The position numbers were made by a program, and so were the translations under genes. Of a DNA stretch of 43,613 nt, positions 1 through 7,609 are shown in pieces. The DNA lies in contig PXRQ01000097.1 of assembly GCA_003022005.1 (NCBI GenBank), positions 1 through 43,613 of the forward strand. Reading direction: 5' to 3'. The notes beneath the pieces were generated by a model that was not told the DNA's origin, searched no databases, and worked only from the letters and a program-made list of their open reading frames with translations. The DNA comes from Halobacteriales archaeon QS_5_70_15 (GTDB taxonomy: Archaea > Halobacteriota > Halobacteria > Halobacteriales > Haloarculaceae). The first letter of the stretch is position 1. Each line of letters opens with the position of its first letter.

Positions 1-260
1 GGGGCGCCGACCCGGGACTTCTCGTCCTTCTCGTTCGAGTCGAACGCGCGCCACTCGGGGCCGCGGTCGATCTCGTCCTCCTCGACGACCAGCCCACACT
101 CCGCACAGACCGTCTCGCCGTGTTCGGTGTCGTTCTCGAGCCGACCGCCACACTCGGGACACACGAGTTCGCTCGCCTGTTCGTCGCGCTCGTCGGTCTC
201 CTCACGCTCCGATCGCTCGCCTCGCTCGCGCTGGAATCGCCTGACGTTGGTGTCGGACAT
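1..260 (-). CDS. tfb: Transcription initiation factor B (TFB), N-terminal part; 3' end outside the window
   Basis: TFB, the archaeal TFIIB homologue, bridges TBP-bound promoter DNA and RNA polymerase. Only 86 residues are present, reading leftwards off the window. A basic/acidic tail of about 32 residues is followed by a zinc ribbon with CPEC at 34-37 and CAEC at 52-55, then the B-reader stretch GPEWRAFDSNEKDEKSR, typical of archaeal TFB. The ATG at 260 is the only start that keeps the whole ribbon, and a TATA-like box lies about 75 nt upstream, leaving a leader of about 45 nt. Haloarchaea usually carry several tfb copies, and which paralogue this is cannot be told from the N-terminus. Confidence 0.93.
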   Translation of the reverse strand, partial: MSDTNVRRFQRERGERSEREETDERDEQASELVCPECGGRLENDTEHGETVCAECGLVVEEDEIDRGPEWRAFDSNEKDEKSRVGA

Positions 261-564
261 TGGTGTGAAAGGGCGGACGTGGATGGCCGCGGGGTAGAAT
301 CCGCTCGTACCTGTCACAACGAGTCCGAACGACTTAAATTCTTCGACACGTTCCGTAACGGACTTTCCGGTACGTTTGGGACCGTGAATTGACAGGAATC
401 GTATCGTTTTGACGGCCCGTCCGCGGCGGGCCGGGAGCAGGTCCCGACGGGTGGGGACGACCGGGGACCGCCAGTAGCGTCGGGTATCGGGCGACCGCGT
501 CACGGGTCCGGGACCCCATCGCCCATCCGAAATCCTTACCGCCGGGCCGGGCGGGTCTCCGGGT
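261..564. other. Divergent intergenic region between tfb and gatC
   Basis: About 300 bases without a convincing gene. It holds the tfb TATA box at 333-340 and, just before gatC, a weak AT-rich stretch near 530-540 (AAATCCTTACC) that could be the gatC promoter. Frames crossing it are Arg/Pro-rich shadows. Confidence 0.5.
333..340 (-). promoter_or_regulatory. TATA-like box for tfb
   Basis: AATTTAAG on the minus strand, in an otherwise GC-rich gap, about 75 nt before the tfb ATG. It is the best archaeal TATA candidate here. A start point about 25 nt downstream would leave a short leader. Confidence 0.5.
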
Positions 565-840
565 ATGCCAGACCGCGTGGACGACGCGGAGGTCCGCCAC
601 GTCGCCGGCCTCGCGCGCGTCGACCTCGACGAGGACGAGGTCGAGCTGTTCGCCGAGCAGTTCGCCGACATCCTCGAGTACTTCGACGCCCTCGACGACG
701 TCCCCGAGATCGACGACGAGGCGGATCTCGACAACGTGATGCGCCCGGACGAGGTCCGCGAGGGGCTCACCCGGGAGGAGGCGCTCCGGAACGCCCCGGA
801 GACCGAGGACGGCTACTTCAAGGGGCCGAAGGTCGGATGA
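565..840 (+). CDS. gatC: Asp/Glu-tRNA(Asn/Gln) amidotransferase subunit C
   Basis: GatC is the small subunit that clamps GatA and GatB together in the transamidosome making Asn-tRNA(Asn) or Gln-tRNA(Gln) by amidating mischarged tRNA. The 91-residue length and the conserved pattern are typical: an N-terminal helix with VRHVAGLARVDLDEDE, a second helix with FADILEYFDALDDV, and a C-terminal EDGYFKGPKVG that threads between partner subunits. Its stop overlaps the gatA start by 4 nt (ATGA), so the two are translationally coupled. gatB is not in the window. Confidence 0.96.
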   Translation: MPDRVDDAEVRHVAGLARVDLDEDEVELFAEQFADILEYFDALDDVPEIDDEADLDNVMRPDEVREGLTREEALRNAPETEDGYFKGPKVG

Positions 841-2129
841 CGGGCGACCTCAACGCGTTCGTCACCCGCGAGGGGATCGAGCCGGACGGGGACGGCTCGC
901 TCTCGGGCCGGACCGTGGCGGTCAAGGACAACATCTCCACCGGGGGGGTGCGGACCACCTGCGGGTCGGAGATGCTCGCGGACTACGTCCCCCCCTACGA
1001 CGCGACGGTCGTCGAACGCCTGAAGCGGGCGGGCGCGACCGTCGTCGGCAAGACGAACATGGACGAGTTCGGGATGGGAACCACCACCGAGACGTCGGCG
1101 TTCGGACCGACCGAGAACCCCGCGGCGCCCGGCCGGGTCCCGGGCGGCTCCTCGGGCGGGTCGGCCGCGGCCGTCGCCGCCGGGGAGGCGGATCTCGCGC
1201 TCGGGACCGACACCGGCGGATCGATCCGGTGTCCGGCGGCGTTCTGCGGCGTCGTCGGGATCAAGCCGACGTACGGACTCGTCTCGCGGTACGGGCTGGT
1301 CGCCTACGCCAACTCGCTCGAACAGATCGGCCCGATCGCGCCGACGGTCGAGGGGGCCGCCGAACTCCTCGAAGTCATCGCCGGTCCGGACGACCGCGAC
1401 GCCACGACCCGCGAACCCGACGGTCCACGGACCGACGACGGGACCCCCGACTACGCGAGCGCCGCCGACGGCGACGTCGACGGGCTCGACGTCGGAGTCG
1501 TCACGGAGCTCGTCGAGGGCGCCGACGAGGGCGTCGTCGGGACCTTCGAGAGCGCCGTCGACGCCCTCGAATCGCGGGGCGCGACCGTCCACGAGGTGTC
1601 GCTGCCCTCCGTCGAGACGGCCGTCCAGGCGTACTACGTCATCGCGATGTCCGAGGCCTCCTCCAATCTCGCGCGGTTCGACGGCGTCCGCTACGGCGTC
1701 TCCGGGAGGTACGACGGCGACTGGAACGAGACGTTCGCCCGGTCCCGCGAGCGGGGGTTCGGCGCCGAGGTCAAGCGCCGGATCCTTCTCGGGACGTACG
1801 CCCTCTCGGCGGGCTACCACGAGAAGTACTACGCGAAGGCACAGGACGCCCGTGCGTGGGTGAAGCGGGACTTCGAGGAGGCGTTCGAGGACGTCGACGT
1901 CGTGGCCTCGCCGACGATGCCCGTCCCGCCGTTCGAGATGGGCGAGAGCCTTGACGACCCCCTCCGGATGTACCTCGCCGACGCCAACACGGTGCCGGTG
2001 AACCTCGCGAACCTCCCCGCGATATCGGTCCCGGCCGGGGAGACCGACGGGCTCCCCGTGGGGCTCCAGCTGGTCGGACCCGCGTTCGGCGAGCGGACGC
2101 TCGTCCGCGCGGGGTCGGCGCTGGCCTGA
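837..2129 (+). CDS. gatA: Asp/Glu-tRNA(Asn/Gln) amidotransferase subunit A
   Basis: GatA is the amidase-signature subunit that releases ammonia from glutamine for the tRNA transamidation done with GatB. The Ser-cisSer-Lys triad is visible: K30 in AVKDNIS, S105 in GGSSGGSAA and nucleophile S129 in DTGGSIRCP. Length is 430 aa, normal for archaeal GatA. The product ends at LVRAGSALA, perhaps a few residues early. The next base after its TGA is the first base of the 78-bp palindromic element at 2130, so the element may have set the present stop. Intact gene, coupled to gatC. Confidence 0.97.
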   Translation: MTGDLNAFVTREGIEPDGDGSLSGRTVAVKDNISTGGVRTTCGSEMLADYVPPYDATVVERLKRAGATVVGKTNMDEFGMGTTTETSAFGPTENPAAPGRVPGGSSGGSAAAVAAGEADLALGTDTGGSIRCPAAFCGVVGIKPTYGLVSRYGLVAYANSLEQIGPIAPTVEGAAELLEVIAGPDDRDATTREPDGPRTDDGTPDYASAADGDVDGLDVGVVTELVEGADEGVVGTFESAVDALESRGATVHEVSLPSVETAVQAYYVIAMSEASSNLARFDGVRYGVSGRYDGDWNETFARSRERGFGAEVKRRILLGTYALSAGYHEKYYAKAQDARAWVKRDFEEAFEDVDVVASPTMPVPPFEMGESLDDPLRMYLADANTVPVNLANLPAISVPAGETDGLPVGLQLVGPAFGERTLVRAGSALA

Positions 2130-2207
2130 TACGGTCGTGCGTCGTCCGTTACCGATGATCGCCGATCCCGGCCGGGCGATCGCCGGTACATCGTCACGCA
2201 CGACGTA
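2130..2207. repeat. Palindromic dispersed element, copy A (78 bp), flush with the gatA stop
   Basis: Begins TACGGTCGTGCGT directly after the gatA TGA and ends with the near-complement ACGCACGACGTA. The interior TACCGATGATCGCC...GGGCGATCGCCGGTA pairs with itself, giving one long hairpin with a small GC loop. It belongs to the same family as 7485, 12392, 32523 and 38260. Compared with copy B the GAT-AC-CC/GG-GT-ATC stem is changed to GAT-CG-CC/GG-CG-ATC, preserving pairing. Confidence 0.85.
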
Positions 2208-2210
2208 TGA

Positions 2211-2314
2211 GACGGTCGTGCGCGATTCCGTTCCGCCTCACGGGACAGGGATCCGTCTCATCGGTCTCGACACACCGACGTGTCCGAAGACCAAAACGGG
2301 TACGCACGACCGTA
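2211..2314. repeat. Variant element with the same ends and an unrelated interior (104 bp)
   Basis: Left end GACGGTCGTGCGC and right end TACGCACGACCGTA are the family's terminal inverted repeat. The roughly 78 bases between them do not align with the other copies and do not form the same internal stem. It lies 3 bp after copy A, so this is either a nested or composite element or a second member sharing only the ends. Confidence 0.6.
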
Positions 2315-2596
2315 CGAGAGCACGGTCCCGGACGAGCGGTGCCGTTGATCCGCGGTCGCTCCGCCCTCCCTCCGGAAGCGTGCCGATCCGTATCCGCCGA
2401 GGACCCACGCGAGTCCGAGGAGAGCCAGGTAACCGATACCGGTCGTGAAGAACACCGAAGTGAGCCCACCCCCCGACACCGCCAACGCGGGTAGCGGGAA
2501 CAGCGACGCTAGGACCGTCGCGAGTACGGCGAGGATACGGCGCTGGGACGTATCGACCGAGTGGTTCGAGGGGACCCGTCGGCGGATGTCCAGTAG
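2258..2596 (-). pseudogene. Possible remnant of a small two-helix membrane protein
   Basis: An open minus-strand frame bounded by a stop at 2597-2599. It encodes two convincing hydrophobic segments: RRILAVLATVLASLFPLPALA, which looks like a signal or first helix with AxA, and GIGYLALLGLAWVLGGYG, followed by a basic end. No ATG or GTG precedes the first helix in frame, and the C-terminal part runs into the variant repeat at 2211-2314. I read it as a decayed gene whose start and end were lost. It could also be a chance hydrophobic frame. Confidence 0.35.
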
Positions 2597-2874
2597 CTAC
2601 CGCCACCTCTATCGGATCGGGGTGATCGACGCAACGCCCGCCCGGTCAGCACGAAGATGCCCGCTCCGATCATCGACGGTTCCGGCCAGGCGGCCCCGAA
2701 CTGGCCGTGCTACCCCGTGACGGGCCTCGTTTCGATCGACGGGTATCGATACCTCGCTTCGGCTGACGGGCATCTACCGTCGGACATACCTCCTCCGATG
2801 TCATCGCCGCGACGGAGCGGCGACTCGTTCGGGGGTCGTGTCCGACAGTGGCCGGTGGCAGGAACCGTCGGGGA
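2315..2874. other. Gene-poor stretch with degraded coding fragments
   Basis: Apart from the hydrophobic remnant on the minus strand, the only recognisable piece is about 20 codons at 2635-2700 (minus) reading MIGAGIFVLTG, the first-helix signature of APC-superfamily amino acid permeases, with no permease sequence on either side. From 2700 to 2874 I see no gene. Confidence 0.4.
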
Positions 2875-3186
2875 TCAGAGGTCCCCGACGAGTTCGCCGA
2901 AGTGGTCGGTGGGCGTTATATGCATCGTCCGGGCCTCCAGCCCGTGGCGCTCGAGGGTCACGCCGGCCTGGAAGGCGACGTCCGTCGACGGTGCGTCGAA
3001 GATCACGACGAAGTCGACCTGTCCGAGCACCGCGTATGCGTTCTCCAGCGTCGCGTCCAGCGCGGCGAACTCCTCGCGTATCTGCCCCCATACCTGCGAC
3101 ATCTCCTGGACGTTCTGTACGTTCGGTTCATCGATGGTGACGAGCGATATGAACTTCGTGAACGAGTCGTTTGTTTCCAGTGACAT
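2875..3186 (-). CDS. GYD-domain protein
   Basis: A 103-residue protein of the GYD superfamily, a small ferredoxin-like alpha/beta fold of uncertain biochemical role. Supporting features are the N-terminal FTKFISLVTIDEPNVQNV, the middle GQVDFVVIFDAPSTDVAFQAGV and TLERHGLEARTMHITPTDHF, matching the family's order of strand, helix and strand. Start ATG at 3186. The upstream DUF5789 frame overlaps this start by 59 nt because it lacks the stop expected after its conserved end, so translation of the two may interfere. Confidence 0.8.
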   Translation of the reverse strand: MSLETNDSFTKFISLVTIDEPNVQNVQEMSQVWGQIREEFAALDATLENAYAVLGQVDFVVIFDAPSTDVAFQAGVTLERHGLEARTMHITPTDHFGELVGDL

Positions 3187-3541
3187 AGTGGTCCTGTAGG
3201 GGTCCCGTGATCGGTCGTGGATCCGTCGTTCGCCGGTACCCTGCCGGGATCGTACCCGCTCGGAACGAGAGTTCGTCCTCCCGGCCGAGCGTTCGCGACC
3301 GGTCGTCGTAGTGCTTGCGCCCGACGTATCGCTCGTCGAGGTTCGCGATCACCGCGCTGTGGATCTCCTCGAGCGAGCGGTACGTCGTCTCCTCGGCCCG
3401 GTCCAGCACCGTCGTCAGTTCGACGGGTTCGCCGTTCGGCGCATCGAGCCGCGTACCCTCCAGCAGGGCCGCCATCCGCTCGTTCTCCACAGGGAACTTA
3501 CACTCCTTGTCGAGACGGTCGCGGAGTTCGGGAAGGCGCAT
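3128..3541 (-). CDS. DUF5789 family protein with an extended C-terminus
   Basis: A haloarchaeal protein family of unknown function. The core MRLPELRDRLDKECKFPVEN, then a variable segment, VLDRAEETTYRSLEEIHSAV, NLDERYVGRKHYDDR and EDELSF, covers about the first 97 residues, which is the family's usual length. Instead of stopping after ELSF the frame continues for about 40 residues of arginine-rich sequence without family character and ends inside the GYD gene. I infer loss of the original stop codon. The start at 3541 is the ATG of the conserved MRLPEL. Confidence 0.75.
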   Translation of the reverse strand: MRLPELRDRLDKECKFPVENERMAALLEGTRLDAPNGEPVELTTVLDRAEETTYRSLEEIHSAVIANLDERYVGRKHYDDRSRTLGREDELSFRAGTIPAGYRRTTDPRPITGPLQDHYVTGNKRLVHEVHIARHHR

Positions 3542-3698
3542 GCGTTCCCCGCTCGTGGCGTCCGACACGTACGCGCTGGGCTTGCACGTGACGGGGTTCG
3601 GTTCGGGGTCCGGACACGGGTGGCGGGGCGGTTCTCCCCGCGGGGCGTTCCCGGCGGCGAGCCAAACCCCTAAGCCCGACCCCGACTCACCCCCGTCC

Positions 3699-4007
3699 AT
3701 GAAGTGGAAGCTCTTCGCCAACCTCGCGGAGACGGCCGGGACGAAGGAGGTCGAGGTCGACGCCGGTCCCGGGGACACGTTCCGGGACGCGTTCGACCAG
3801 CTCCTCGAGACCCACCCCGAACTCCGCGAGGAGGTGCTCGACGAGGACGGCGAGCTCCGCGAGCACATCCGCGTCCTCCGGAACGAGCGCAACCCGTTCG
3901 TCAACCACGACGGCTACGACACCGTGCTTGGGGAGGGGGATACGCTCGCGCTGTTCCCGCCGGTCAGCGGCGGGTCCCTGCGGCCGTGTCACCCCGTCGT
4001 CTGGTAG
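3699..4007 (+). CDS. samp1: SAMP1/MoaD-like ubiquitin-fold protein with ten residues after the diglycine
   Basis: A beta-grasp small archaeal modifier protein. In haloarchaea SAMP1 is activated at its C-terminal Gly-Gly by an E1-like enzyme (UbaA), joined to lysines of target proteins and used as sulfur carrier for molybdopterin synthesis. The match is clear: MKWKLFANLAETAGTKEVEV, HIRVLRNERNPFV and the end LALFPPVSGG at 83-92. Family members stop at GG. Here the frame runs on as SLRPCHPVVW to residue 102, overlapping the convergent pseudogene's 3' end by 19 nt. Either the precursor is processed by a protease or the protein can no longer be activated. Confidence 0.88.
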   Translation: MKWKLFANLAETAGTKEVEVDAGPGDTFRDAFDQLLETHPELREEVLDEDGELREHIRVLRNERNPFVNHDGYDTVLGEGDTLALFPPVSGGSLRPCHPVVW

Positions 4008-4719
4008 AGCAGTTCCTGGAAGACGGCGATGAGGAAGCGGTCGTCGCGGTCACGGCGAGCCCGAGCCACACGGGCCCGCTGGCGGAGACGCCGGCCACGA
4101 ACGGGATCCCACCCAGCAGGTCCAGCACTCGGGGATAGGCCTCCGGCGAGAGCAGCCACGGCAGCGTCAGGAGGACGAGTACGACCCCGATAGCCCAGAC
4201 GACGGCGTACGGGACGAGCGACCAGTACGGGACGGGTTCGAGCCTCGTCGACCCCGTCGATTCCCGAAGGACCGTCCGGTCGACCGTCGGCAGCGTCCCG
4301 AGGCCCCCGGCGAACGGCAGGCCGAGGCCGAACTGGACCGTGTACCTGAACCCGGCGTTCCCCACCCACTCCGGGAGGACCGTCCGGCGGAACTGCCCGA
4401 CGGCCACCCGGAGGAGGACGAACAGGAGAAGAAACGCCACGACGAGCGCCAGCCACTGTCGGAGCGAGCGTCGGTGGACGTAGCGGACCCCGGTCCCGTG
4501 GTCCCCGTCACCGCCGGCTCCACCCGGATGGTCGGACCCACGGTCGGCGAACGGCGGGGTACGGCGGACCCGCTAGCGGGCCGTCCTCTCCGGATCCCCG
4601 GCACCGTCGCGGAGAACGGCCAGCAGGCAGACGAGGGCGAGGAGGCCGAGGAGAACGAGGGCGACACCCCGGAGCGGGCGGCGTGTGTCGACGGTCACGG
4701 CCGACCCCACGCCCGCCAT
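3989..4719 (-). pseudogene. Broken membrane protein gene (in-frame TAG plus frameshift)
   Basis: Family not recognised. Starting at ATG 4719, the first hydrophobic helix (VALVLLGLLALVCLLAVL, residues about 19-36) is followed by an in-frame TAG at 4573-4575. The same frame then continues without further stops through a Gly/Asp-rich linker and three more helices (LALVVAFLLLFVLLRVAVG, YAVVWAIGVVLVLLTLPWLL, FVAGVSASGPVWLGLAV). Near 4045 a one-base shift moves into a frame ending DDRFLIAVFQELLYQTTG and a stop at 3989. The two lesions in one gene argue for decay. A read-through or split gene cannot be excluded. Confidence 0.7.
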
Positions 4720-4808
4720 CGTGGTAACGTTTCGCCACTCCGCCAGCCGCGGAGCCTCTCACCAGGGGGTCGACCGCCTGAGGTTCCACCACCCGGCCGC
4801 GGAACGTT

Positions 4809-5748
4809 TCAACGAACGGACAGGTCCTTCGCCAGCACGAAGTCCGGTTCCTCGCTGATGCCAGCCCCGGCGTAGGCGGCGTCGGAGACGTGTCGCGGTG
4901 TCTCGGGGATCAGCACGCGGGTCCTGTCGGCACTCACGCCGGCGGCGTCCCGCGCCACGGCGGCGAACAGCCCCCGGGCCGCCTCGATGTCGGCCCAGAC
5001 CCCGACGCCGTACTCCGCCCGCGTCGCCGCCTCCCCGTCGTCGTCCTCGCGCTCGTACTCGCGGACCCGGTAGGTGCAGGCCCGGACCCGTTCGCCGTCG
5101 AGGCGGGACTGCACGAGCTCCGGGTGCTCCATGCGACCACGCATACCCCGCCAACCAATAAAACCGAAGGTGGACACGTCCCTGGAAACACGTCCACGCC
5201 GCCGCCGGGTCCTCGACCACCTCGAACCCCCCGACGTCGGCGTTCGGGTCGGGGTCCGGGTGGGCCCAGCGGAACTCCGTGACCGGCTCGAACCCCACGG
5301 AGCGGGACTGGCCGAGGCCGGCCCGGTTCCAGGAGAACACCACGTTCCGGCAGACGGTCGCGCCGGCGTCGGCGGCCCAGTCGAACACGCCGTGGGTCAG
5401 CTGCGGTGAGACGCCCATCCCGCGGTAGTCGGGGTTCACCCGCATCGCCTGCGCCCACGCCTCGTGGTCCGAGAGGAGCACCCCCTGGACGATGCCCGCG
5501 AGACCCTCCTCGCCGACGGGGTCGAGCACGAGCGTCCGCTGGTCCTCCCCTTCCGTCTCCATCCACTCCTCGTAGACGTGCGGGACGTAGTCCCCGCCCC
5601 GGTCCGGCCACGTGTCCTCGGTGAAGTCGACGACGGCCTCGTGGTCCCCGGGTCGTGCACCGCGTACCTCGAACGTCTCCGAGTCGGGAGCGCCGGGGGC
5701 GTCACCCCCGGGTTCGGCGGTTCCCCCGTCGTCCGGGCTCATCGCCAC
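4809..5748 (-). pseudogene. GNAT family N-acetyltransferase, frameshifted
   Basis: The N-terminal half (from ATG 5748, or 5742) is a GNAT domain that would transfer an acetyl group from acetyl-CoA: VRGARPGDHEAVVDFTEDTW at about 28-47, then VNPDYRGMGVSPQLTHGVFD with the R/Q-x-x-G-x-G/A CoA-binding turn, and WNRAGLGQSRSVGFEPVTEFRWA. Near 5180, after AAAWTCFQGR, the reading frame shifts. The downstream half (VSTFGFIGWRGM, then YGVGVWADIEAARGLFAAVA, ending EEPDFVLAKDLSVR) is only open in another frame, stop at 4809. One frameshift, otherwise well preserved, so recent. Confidence 0.75.
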
Positions 5749-5779
5749 GCCGGCCGGGGGCCGGTTCCGTCCGTCCCCG

Positions 5780-7045
5780 TCACAGCCACGGGGTCGACCG
5801 CTCCCGTATCTCGCCGGCGAGCGAGCGACCCATCGCGTCCGCGACCGACTCGGGGGAGTCCCCGTCGGCGTTCGCCAGGGTCCACATCAGCTTCACGACC
5901 GCCGTCTCGGGGAGCGTGTCCTCGCCCTCGATGACGCCCGCGTCGAGGAGGTCCCGACCGGTGTCGTACACCCGGTCACAGACCCGTCCCTCCAGACACT
6001 GGGAGGTCATGACGACGGTCGTGCCGTCGTCGACCAGGTCGGCCAGTCGGGGGACGAGTTCCGTGTTGACGTGCCCGAGCCCCGTCCCCTCGACGACCAC
6101 CCCGGCCTTGCCCTCGTAGGCGTCGAAGACTTCGGGATCCATCCCGGGGGCGAACTTGAGCAGTTCGACCTCCGTCTCCAGGTCGGGGTGGACCGCGAGG
6201 TCGGCCTCGCCGCGCTCGGCGTACTCCCGGCGGAACGTCACCTCCTCGGCGGCGTAGTCGACCTCGCCCATCGGTTCGGCGCCGACCGTCTCGAAGGCGT
6301 CCCGGCGGGAGGTGTGGTTCTTCCGGACGCGGGTGCCGCGGTGGAGCGCACAGACGTCGTCGGAGGAGGTCGCGTGCATGCAGACCATCACCTCCGCGGC
6401 GTCGGACTTCGCGGCCTCGACCGCACAGACCGCGTTCATCACGTTGTCCGAGGAGGGCCGGTCGGCCGACCGCTGGCTCCCCGTGAAGACGACGGGGACC
6501 GGCGTGTCGAGCACGAACGACATCGCCGACGCGGAGTACTGCATCGTGTCGGTGCCGTGCATGACGACGACGCCGTCGGCGCCCGCCTCGATCTCCTCGT
6601 GGACGGCGCGGGCGAGGTCCTGCCAGATGGCCGGCCGCATGTTCTCCGAGAGGATGTTCGCGACGACCCGGCCCCGGTAGTTCGCACGGCCGGCCAGGTC
6701 CGGCACCGCCCGGAGGACGTCCTCGGCGTCGAACTGCGCGGTGACCGCGCCGGTCCGGTAGTCGACGGTCGAGGCGATCGTTCCCCCGGTTGAGATGAGC
6801 GCCACCGTGGGGAGGTCGTCGTCGAACTCGATGGCCGAGGTGCCCTCCTCGTCCGTGTCCTGTGCGGACTCGACGTCGTAGACGTCCGACTCGAGGACGT
6901 CCGCGGTGGTGTCGGCGCGGGCCACCCCCACGTTGTACCCGCCGTCGAGCTTGACGACGAGCTCATCGGGCGTCGTCGAGGGGAGCAGGACGCCCTCGTA
7001 GACCGTCCCGCCCCGGTCGACGCGTACCCTGTCACCCGGATCCAT
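5780..7045 (-). CDS. gatD: Glu-tRNA(Gln) amidotransferase subunit D
   Basis: GatD is the L-asparaginase-like subunit of the archaeal GatDE enzyme that converts Glu-tRNA(Gln) to Gln-tRNA(Gln). It liberates ammonia, and GatE (not here) does the transfer. After an SH3-like N-terminal domain (GDRVRVDRGGTVYEGVLLPS), the asparaginase core carries the nucleophile T89 in ISTGGTIAS, the VVMHGTDTM motif, and the GatD-typical RGTRVRKNHTSRRDAF. 421 aa, intact. Start at ATG 7045. It lies just 31 bp beyond the GNAT pseudogene, on the same strand. Gln-tRNA and Asn-tRNA routes (gatCA and gatD) are both represented within 7 kb. Confidence 0.97.
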   Translation of the reverse strand: MDPGDRVRVDRGGTVYEGVLLPSTTPDELVVKLDGGYNVGVARADTTADVLESDVYDVESAQDTDEEGTSAIEFDDDLPTVALISTGGTIASTVDYRTGAVTAQFDAEDVLRAVPDLAGRANYRGRVVANILSENMRPAIWQDLARAVHEEIEAGADGVVVMHGTDTMQYSASAMSFVLDTPVPVVFTGSQRSADRPSSDNVMNAVCAVEAAKSDAAEVMVCMHATSSDDVCALHRGTRVRKNHTSRRDAFETVGAEPMGEVDYAAEEVTFRREYAERGEADLAVHPDLETEVELLKFAPGMDPEVFDAYEGKAGVVVEGTGLGHVNTELVPRLADLVDDGTTVVMTSQCLEGRVCDRVYDTGRDLLDAGVIEGEDTLPETAVVKLMWTLANADGDSPESVADAMGRSLAGEIRERSTPWL

Positions 7046-7049
7046 GTCC

Positions 7050-7470
7050 CCGGATTGCCCGGCGCCGGACTTGAATGCACCTATGCGCCGTCCCGGCGGC
7101 TCCCGTCCCTGCGGCCGTGTCGTCGGTCTCCCGGTCCGCGACCCCCTCGACGACGCTCGTGCCCGAACCCTCGCGCGAGTCCCACGTCCAGTCCTCCGGG
7201 GGCCGCAGCCGTCGACCGCCGAGCATCTCGACCCGGCTCTCCGTGTGGCCCGTGGTCGTCCCGCCTCCGGTCGTCGCCCGTGCGTACCGGACGGACGGCG
7301 CGTCGTCGTCGCGGAGCCCGACGGGGAAACCGAGCCGGATCGACCCGCCCGAGTACCGGGCCCGGACGAGGTCGCCCTCCTCACGATAGTCGAACGTCGT
7401 CGCCGTCCTCGTTCCCGACCGGCCGGAACCGCCGCCCGTCGAGCGAGAGGTCCTCACACCCCCCGACGCT
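7050..7470 (-). pseudogene. Small protein of the type often labelled 'N-acetylglutamate synthase', degraded
   Basis: Two frames together resemble a family of about 110 residues frequently auto-annotated as N-acetylglutamate synthase, real function unclear. The 5' part SLDGRRFRPVGNEDGDDV is in one frame. The remainder, FDYREEGDLVRARYSGGSIR, RTESRVE-like HTESRVE, and EDWTWDSREGSGTSVVEGVA, is in another, with the shift near 7400. No start codon is found before SLDGRRF, because the palindromic element copy B begins about 15 nt upstream. The 3' limit is uncertain. Confidence 0.5.
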
Positions 7471-7484
7471 CGGAGGGGGCCTGA

Positions 7485-7563
7485 TACGGTCGTGCGTCGT
7501 CTTTTACCGTCGATACCCGACTCTGTCCGGGGTATCGCCGGTACATCGTTACGCACGACCGTA
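7485..7563. repeat. Palindromic dispersed element, copy B (79 bp)
   Basis: The best-preserved copy. Ends TACGGTCGTGCGT and ACGCACGACCGTA are exact complements. The inner arms TTACCGTCGATACCC and GGGGTATCGCCGGTA pair almost fully around a short CTGT loop. It is preceded by TGA, like the other copies, although here no plus-strand gene ends. It lies at the 5' side of a degraded gene and upstream of the membrane protein at 7610. Confidence 0.88.
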
Positions 7564-7609
7564 CGACTCCTCGGGAAAGACCGATGTACCCGCGCGACCA
7601 ACGGGTGGT

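Noticed and set aside
813..2201. 462-codon open frame antisense to gatA, and similar long ones antisense to thrS, gatD, dgcA, ALDH, pspA and menD
   Set aside because: Very Arg/Pro/Val-rich shadows typical of GC-rich codon use; no conserved motif, and the opposite strand has a well-recognised gene.
4573..4575. TAG read as pyrrolysine
   Set aside because: Haloarchaea are not known to have pyl genes, no Pyl-using family is matched, and the same gene has another frameshift.
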